The translations under genes and the position numbers were made by a program. The notes beneath the pieces are model-generated. The model worked only from the letters and a program-made list of their open reading frames with translations, was not told the DNA's origin and made no database searches. Positions 37,358 through 41,707 of a stretch of 41,707 bases of DNA are shown piece by piece. The DNA lies in the NCBI GenBank assembly GCA_947447005.1, contig CANFHO010000012.1, positions 1 to 41,707 on the forward strand, given 5' to 3'. This DNA comes from Chitinophagaceae bacterium. GTDB taxonomy: Bacteria; Bacteroidota; Bacteroidia; Chitinophagales; Chitinophagaceae. Each line of letters opens with the position of its first letter. Position 1 is the stretch's first letter.

Positions 37358-38863
37358 TTAGCTGAAATTCTTTTCAAATAATACTTTTCCATCAACACTA
37401 TAGTGTGAGAAGTGAATGGAAGGGTTGTTCTCATGATAGGCTAATTCAACTTGTAAGAAACCACCAACAATATTCAGGTATTGGTGTTCAGGGTAAATAT
37501 CTTCTTTTTTCCATCCACCTGCATGTTCATCGCTGGCAGGACCACAACTGAATTCATAGGTTCCTGTTTTTTTGTGTTGTGAAACATATTGCCAATGCCT
37601 GTCTCCACAAATCACAAATGTGTTCGGGTTGCCACCGATCAGATTTCTGATCATATCCCCTTCAAAAGCAAAACTCTTGTTTGAATGATTGTCTTTTTTC
37701 TGTGGTCTGTCTGGACCAATGATAGGGGTTGCGCTGATCAAAATTTTATATTTGGCATCAGATGAGTTATATGTTTCCTTGAACCAATTCATTTGTTCTT
37801 TTCCCCAAATGGTTTTATCAGGACCATCAGGCAATTCAAAAGAAACCCGAGCTTCTCTTCCGTCTACCATCCAAATTTGTAAATCTTTGCCCCATCTAAA
37901 AGTTCTGTATGGCTTTTCACTGCTGGGAACTTGTTGTTTGAAAAGGGCCAAACCTTGATCAAAAGTGAAATCCCCCATGAACCTGGTTTTTGTATCCCTG
38001 CAACAATCATTCATCCAGGTGTCATGATCATCTTTCATGAAATAACAAGGAACAGTTTTGTAGAATTCAACATTGTTTGGCAGGCTCGACATTTTTTGCC
38101 AATTCCATCTTGCCAATGCCAGATTTTTTGAAACGCGGTCATGATAAATTACATCACCTGTATGCACCAGAAAGTTTGGCGATAAGTGCTGCATGTGCTT
38201 GAAAATCTTGAAGCCTCCTTCGTTTGGTGCATCCTGGTCGTTGTATTCATGACATGTGGTAACCATGAATTTTACAGGCAGACTAGATTTTTCAGTAGGT
38301 GCGGTTTTAAATGTTCCTTCAATATGATTGATGATGTTGTTTCCTGATTTTCCTTCAACACGAACAAGATATTGTTCATTCGGATCCAAGTGGGTAAGTT
38401 TGAATTGACCACAATAATCTGTTTGGTCATCCACTTTTTGCCAATCACTCATCATCCAGTTTTTCGCATTTTTCTTTTTGTGTGAAATACGCATCTCTCC
38501 TGCAATACCCGGAACGGCGCCATCCAGGGTTTCAACCGAATGTCCTGCTGGCAGATTTACTTTCACTTTTTTATCTGGTCTATCTTCTTTGTATTTCGAT
38601 TTGAAATATGCTTCATCGTGCCACTCATTATTTTTTTCATCGAGGTAAACATTTTCAGGAAGAATTTTTCTGTCGGGTGTTCTGACAGGGTCTTTTGTAA
38701 GTCTTGCCCACACAATTGCAGCATTTGAAGACAGTTCACCGATTTTAATACCAGTGGTAAAGTAGGGTCCATTCAAGTTAGGTTGAGCATGTAGATTTTT
38801 TACCAATGGAACCGTACTGATAGCTGCAATGGCACTGTGTTTGATAAAACGTCTTCTTTTCAT
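37358..38863 (-). CDS. Alkaline phosphatase D (PhoD-like) family metallophosphoesterase
   Basis: MKRRRFIKHSAIAAISTVPLVKN (Tat-like); GIKIGELSSNAAIVWARLTK; NFLVHTGDVIYHD; CYFMKDDHDTWMNDC; FVICGDRHWQYVS; SCGPASDEHAGG. Confidence 0.92.
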   Translation of the reverse strand: MKRRRFIKHSAIAAISTVPLVKNLHAQPNLNGPYFTTGIKIGELSSNAAIVWARLTKDPVRTPDRKILPENVYLDEKNNEWHDEAYFKSKYKEDRPDKKVKVNLPAGHSVETLDGAVPGIAGEMRISHKKKNAKNWMMSDWQKVDDQTDYCGQFKLTHLDPNEQYLVRVEGKSGNNIINHIEGTFKTAPTEKSSLPVKFMVTTCHEYNDQDAPNEGGFKIFKHMQHLSPNFLVHTGDVIYHDRVSKNLALARWNWQKMSSLPNNVEFYKTVPCYFMKDDHDTWMNDCCRDTKTRFMGDFTFDQGLALFKQQVPSSEKPYRTFRWGKDLQIWMVDGREARVSFELPDGPDKTIWGKEQMNWFKETYNSSDAKYKILISATPIIGPDRPQKKDNHSNKSFAFEGDMIRNLIGGNPNTFVICGDRHWQYVSQHKKTGTYEFSCGPASDEHAGGWKKEDIYPEHQYLNIVGGFLQVELAYHENNPSIHFSHYSVDGKVLFEKNFS

Positions 38864-39023
38864 GAAAATTCTATTGATTGTTTAAATATAGTACGATAAA
38901 AAGTATTGAAGTGAAATTATTCAAAGTGATGAATGTTACTATATGCAGATACGAAAGTCATTCTTATGTTTTGGGAGCGCTTTTACATTTGCATGCTTTT
39001 ATTATTCACCTAAAAAAAATATA

Positions 39024-39575
39024 ATGAAAAAAACAATCATTGCTTTAAGCATGCTTTTTATTTGTGGATCTGCGTTTGCGCAAATTGAGAAAGCCAGTTG
39101 GCTTGTTGGTGGAAATGTAGATTATCAATCAAGCAAGGTGGCTTCTATAACAACAAGTTCATTTTCCTTTTCTCCGAATATTGGATACTTTTTGGCCGAC
39201 AAACTTGCAGGTGGTGTAAGGGCACAATTTCTGAGTTCAAAAGTAAGTGGAGAGGATGCCATTACACACAATAATATCGGGCCTTTTCTTCGTTATTATT
39301 TTCTGCAAAAAAGTGGAAAGACCAATATTTTTCTTGATGGTAATTTTTCATTTGGTTCAACAAGTATATTAGGCACATCAGTTAGCCATACGAGCTATGG
39401 ATTCAATGCTGGTCCTGCATTTTTTCTGAACAAACATACCGCCTTGGAGATAACCATAGGCTATGATGCTTTGAAGGCAGAAACAGATGATGTATGGACA
39501 AATGCAATCAAGATGGGAGTAGGATTTCAAATTCATTTGGGATCAAGCACACCAGCGCCAGTAACTCCAAAATAG
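39024..39575 (+). CDS. Outer-membrane beta-barrel (porin-like) protein
   Basis: ATG at 39024: MKKTIIALSMLFICGSAFAQIEKASWLVGGNVDYQSSK...NIGYFLADKLAGGVRAQF...GFNAGPAFFLNKHTALEITIGYD...MGVGFQIHLG: alternating beta pattern. Confidence 0.87.
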   Translation: MKKTIIALSMLFICGSAFAQIEKASWLVGGNVDYQSSKVASITTSSFSFSPNIGYFLADKLAGGVRAQFLSSKVSGEDAITHNNIGPFLRYYFLQKSGKTNIFLDGNFSFGSTSILGTSVSHTSYGFNAGPAFFLNKHTALEITIGYDALKAETDDVWTNAIKMGVGFQIHLGSSTPAPVTPK

Positions 39576-39588
39576 AAAATGAATTCAT

Positions 39589-39873
39589 ATGATTCGTACC
39601 CTATTGATTTTACTTTTATTTTGTTTGATTTCATCATGTGAAATGGAGCCTCGTTTTGTAATTGGAACCACGCTCACAGCTCCTTTGGGCTATCATGACA
39701 GATCGCCAGGAGAAGGTTATATCTGGATTCAGGGTGATTGGTTTTGGAATGGGGGAAGATATGCCTGGCGGGATGGATATTGGTCGCGGCCCGAACATGG
39801 ATATAACTTTTATCCGGGAACCTGGCAAAGACATAAAGGTGGGTGGTATTGGCGACAAGGAAGATGGAAGTAG
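39589..39873 (+). CDS. YXWGXW-repeat-like lipoprotein
   Basis: MIRTLLILLLFCLISSCEMEP (lipobox-like) and GYIWIQGDWFWNGGRYAWRDGYWSRPEHGYNFYPGTWQRHKGGWYWRQGRWK. Confidence 0.82.
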   Translation: MIRTLLILLLFCLISSCEMEPRFVIGTTLTAPLGYHDRSPGEGYIWIQGDWFWNGGRYAWRDGYWSRPEHGYNFYPGTWQRHKGGWYWRQGRWK

Positions 39874-39907
39874 ATCGGGTAGGTTTTAGGTGATGCTATT
39901 ATTTGTT

Positions 39908-39964
39908 GTAGGTTCTATGTTCTAGGTTAAATTGAATCAAAATAACCTTTTACATAGAACCTAC
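39908..39964. repeat. Heptad-word array folded as inverted repeat between convergent genes (array 5)
   Basis: TAGGTTC TATGTTC TAGGTTA (39909-39929); GTAGGTTCTATGT (39908-39920) has an exact 13-bp inverted partner ACATAGAACCTAC (39952-39964). Confidence 0.88.
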
Positions 39965-39976
39965 AGCATATCACTA

Positions 39977-40651
39977 TTAAGCTGTTTCATACATTTCCTG
40001 GTATACAATATCCAATTTGTTTTCAACCTGATTTACTCCTGGAGCAGCCCAAGCTGTATATTCAGCTTCTTCTTTTTCTGCGAATGATTGAACATGTCCT
40101 TTCAGGATGATTTTATCACCAAGTGCTTCTACATGGATATTATCAGCATCATGTCCTGCAGTTCGAACAAAGCTCTCTTTGATTTTTTGTTTAACATCGA
40201 TGCTGGCAGGTTTTTGTTTCACCAGGATTAGGTTATTTACGCTTCTGACTCCTGTGAGATTTTCAAGTGCATGTTTGGTTGCAATACGCTGATAACCCCA
40301 TTCAACTGTGCCTTCCAGAGTGATGATGCCATTTTCAACTTTTACCATGATTTTGTCTTCTGGTACGGAGCTATCCCATTTTAAGGTGTTGATACATGCT
40401 TCTGCAATTTCAGAATCTGTTCTGCTGTTGACAGGTGAAATACCTACTTGAAGATCGAGTGCCACTGCTTTCACTCCATAGACACCTTTGGCTATTTTTT
40501 CTGCAGCCAGTTTTTTTGGGTAAGTGTCTACAATTCCTGATAATGTAACAACTCCATGTTTCACTGAAACACCGATTTCGGAGGCGTTCAATTGTGGTTC
40601 CCATTTAAGTTGTGTTTGTACGTCTGTTTGAATCTGTGCATCATTTTTCAT
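39977..40651 (-). CDS. BON domain-containing protein (three BON domains)
   Basis: Three copies of the pattern (GVVTLSGIVDTYPKKLAAEKIAKGVYGVKAVALDLQV; GIITLEGTVEWGYQRIATKHALENLTGVRSVNNLILV; DKIILKGHVQSFAEKEEAEYTAWAAPGVNQVENKLDIV). Confidence 0.94.
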   Translation of the reverse strand: MKNDAQIQTDVQTQLKWEPQLNASEIGVSVKHGVVTLSGIVDTYPKKLAAEKIAKGVYGVKAVALDLQVGISPVNSRTDSEIAEACINTLKWDSSVPEDKIMVKVENGIITLEGTVEWGYQRIATKHALENLTGVRSVNNLILVKQKPASIDVKQKIKESFVRTAGHDADNIHVEALGDKIILKGHVQSFAEKEEAEYTAWAAPGVNQVENKLDIVYQEMYETA

Positions 40652-40691
40652 ATTGATGGTGTTTTTAATTGGTGACTATTTTATACAAACA

Positions 40692-40715
40692 AGGGCGGGC
40701 TTTGAGGCCCGCCCT
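40692..40715. other. Strong GC-rich hairpin (terminator-like or part of a structured leader/ncRNA)
   Basis: AGGGCGGGC-TTTGAG-GCCCGCCCT: perfect 9-bp stem; followed on the plus strand by TATATTTTT. Confidence 0.8.
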
Positions 40716-40969
40716 ATATTTTTGACTTTGCTGGGCTCCAGGGTTTTTGCCTCCTGAAGTCCGGCATCATCTATATTCAACAAAAGAAGTCTGAAACAAC
40801 AAATGGCTTCTATTCCAAATTTTCAGATGAACAGTTTAAGATGCTTTACCACCTGTATGTCTGATCTCTTATTGTTCCTACTGTCGCTTGCTGAACAATG
40901 TAAAAATAGCATCTATGTATACCGCATTCAAATGACTTCAAACATGAGGTAAAATGACTTATGCATATA

Positions 40970-41048
40970 GTTACAAGTGACGAGTAACAGGTTACCAGTA
41001 AACAGCCCAAATCAAATTACCTGTTACTTGTAACTCGTTACTTGTTAC
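40970..41048. repeat. Heptad-word array, inverted halves (array 4)
   Basis: GTTACAA GTGACGA GTAACAG GTTACCA GTAAACA (40970-41004), then in reverse orientation CTGTTAC TTGTAAC TCGTTAC TTGTTAC (41021-41048). Confidence 0.93.
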
Positions 41049-41074
41049 TCAGTATTAAGCATTTACCCAAAAAT

Positions 41075-41707
41075 TTATTTATGTTCCTTCTCCAAATACT
41101 CCACCAAATCCTCACCGCTTTTTTTAGCAGTGTACATGAACTTGACTGTATTGGAGAGGAGGGTTGCCCTGCGCATGATGACAGGAGCCAATTCCTTGAC
41201 ACATTTTTTCAATTCAGCACCTTGCAAAATGACCTTGGCATTGAATCTGTTGTCTTTCAATAAATCGAGTTGTGGTTTGGTATCTATCGTTTCCAACTGC
41301 TTTGCAGAACTATCAAATCTTAGATCCCATAAAATACCCGTTCGAAAAGACATGTATCGTCTGTTGGATTCACTGATGGGCATCCAGTTGATAAGCATAT
41401 TGTTAAACTCCGTTTTTACATAATCGCTTTCCTGCGATGTGCTTCTGGCCTCCGCTGCAAGGCAATCATTGCTATAGGCAAGAATCTTATCCAACAATAC
41501 CTCATCTTTAATATATCGCAATGATCCACTGCTTTTCATTTGTTCATATGTATCGTTCTTACTCAAGAATCTGTAAATGTTCGGATGCAGAAAACCATAA
41601 AGAGAATCAAGATCAACATGATCTGAAGTGACAAGGTAGACGTAACCCAAATCTAGATCATGGATAAGCGACTTGTCACGCAGCGTAACAGAATCAATAA
41701 AATGAAC
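41075..41707 (-). CDS. Hypothetical protein, C-terminal part; runs off the right edge
   Basis: The minus-strand frame stays open beyond the ORF-track start (a TTG at 41650) to the window edge: VHFIDSVTLRDKSLIHDLDLGYVYLVTSDHVDLDSLYGFLHPNIYRFLSKNDTYEQ... Confidence 0.7.
   Translation of the reverse strand, partial: VHFIDSVTLRDKSLIHDLDLGYVYLVTSDHVDLDSLYGFLHPNIYRFLSKNDTYEQMKSSGSLRYIKDEVLLDKILAYSNDCLAAEARSTSQESDYVKTEFNNMLINWMPISESNRRYMSFRTGILWDLRFDSSAKQLETIDTKPQLDLLKDNRFNAKVILQGAELKKCVKELAPVIMRRATLLSNTVKFMYTAKKSGEDLVEYLEKEHK

Overview
The window is chromosomal DNA from a Bacteroidota bacterium, probably Chitinophagaceae-like (T9SS sorting domains, a TonB-dependent receptor, TAnnTTTG-type promoters). 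About 33 protein-coding genes can be supported. No rRNA, tRNA, CRISPR array, transposase-flanked element or prophage was recognised. Contents from left to right: a partial GH2 glycosidase, a SYLF-domain protein, an Rpn/PD-(D/E)XK nuclease with an in-gene tandem repeat, a Kup K+ transporter, a GH10 xylanase, a DUF4907 + kelch/T9SS pair, a large T9SS reprolysin-like metallopeptidase, a LuxR-type regulator with a degenerate receiver, a DoxX-like protein, an MlaE-MlaF-MlaD cassette, an interrupted secreted/outer-membrane gene, a methyltransferase, a DUF3445-like protein, a DUF5009-like membrane protein, an O-acetylhomoserine sulfhydrylase, a dienelactone hydrolase, two Gfo/Idh/MocA oxidoreductases flanking a glucarate dehydratase, a KaiC-KaiB-membrane protein cluster, a TonB-dependent receptor, a penicillin acylase family protein, a sirtuin + SET-domain pair, PhoD-like phosphatase, OMP and YXWGXW proteins, and a triple-BON protein. 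The observations most worth follow-up are: (1) six intergenic arrays of degenerate short repeats with a shared 7-nt period but a different word at each locus, several folding into long hairpins; (2) a KaiA-less KaiC/KaiB operon with a third membrane gene; (3) a tightly coupled sirtuin-SET pair whose sirtuin lacks the zinc-binding cysteines but keeps a YxxR motif; (4) a secreted-protein gene split by one in-frame stop; (5) a gene-free region with two GC-rich hairpins that may be a structured RNA.
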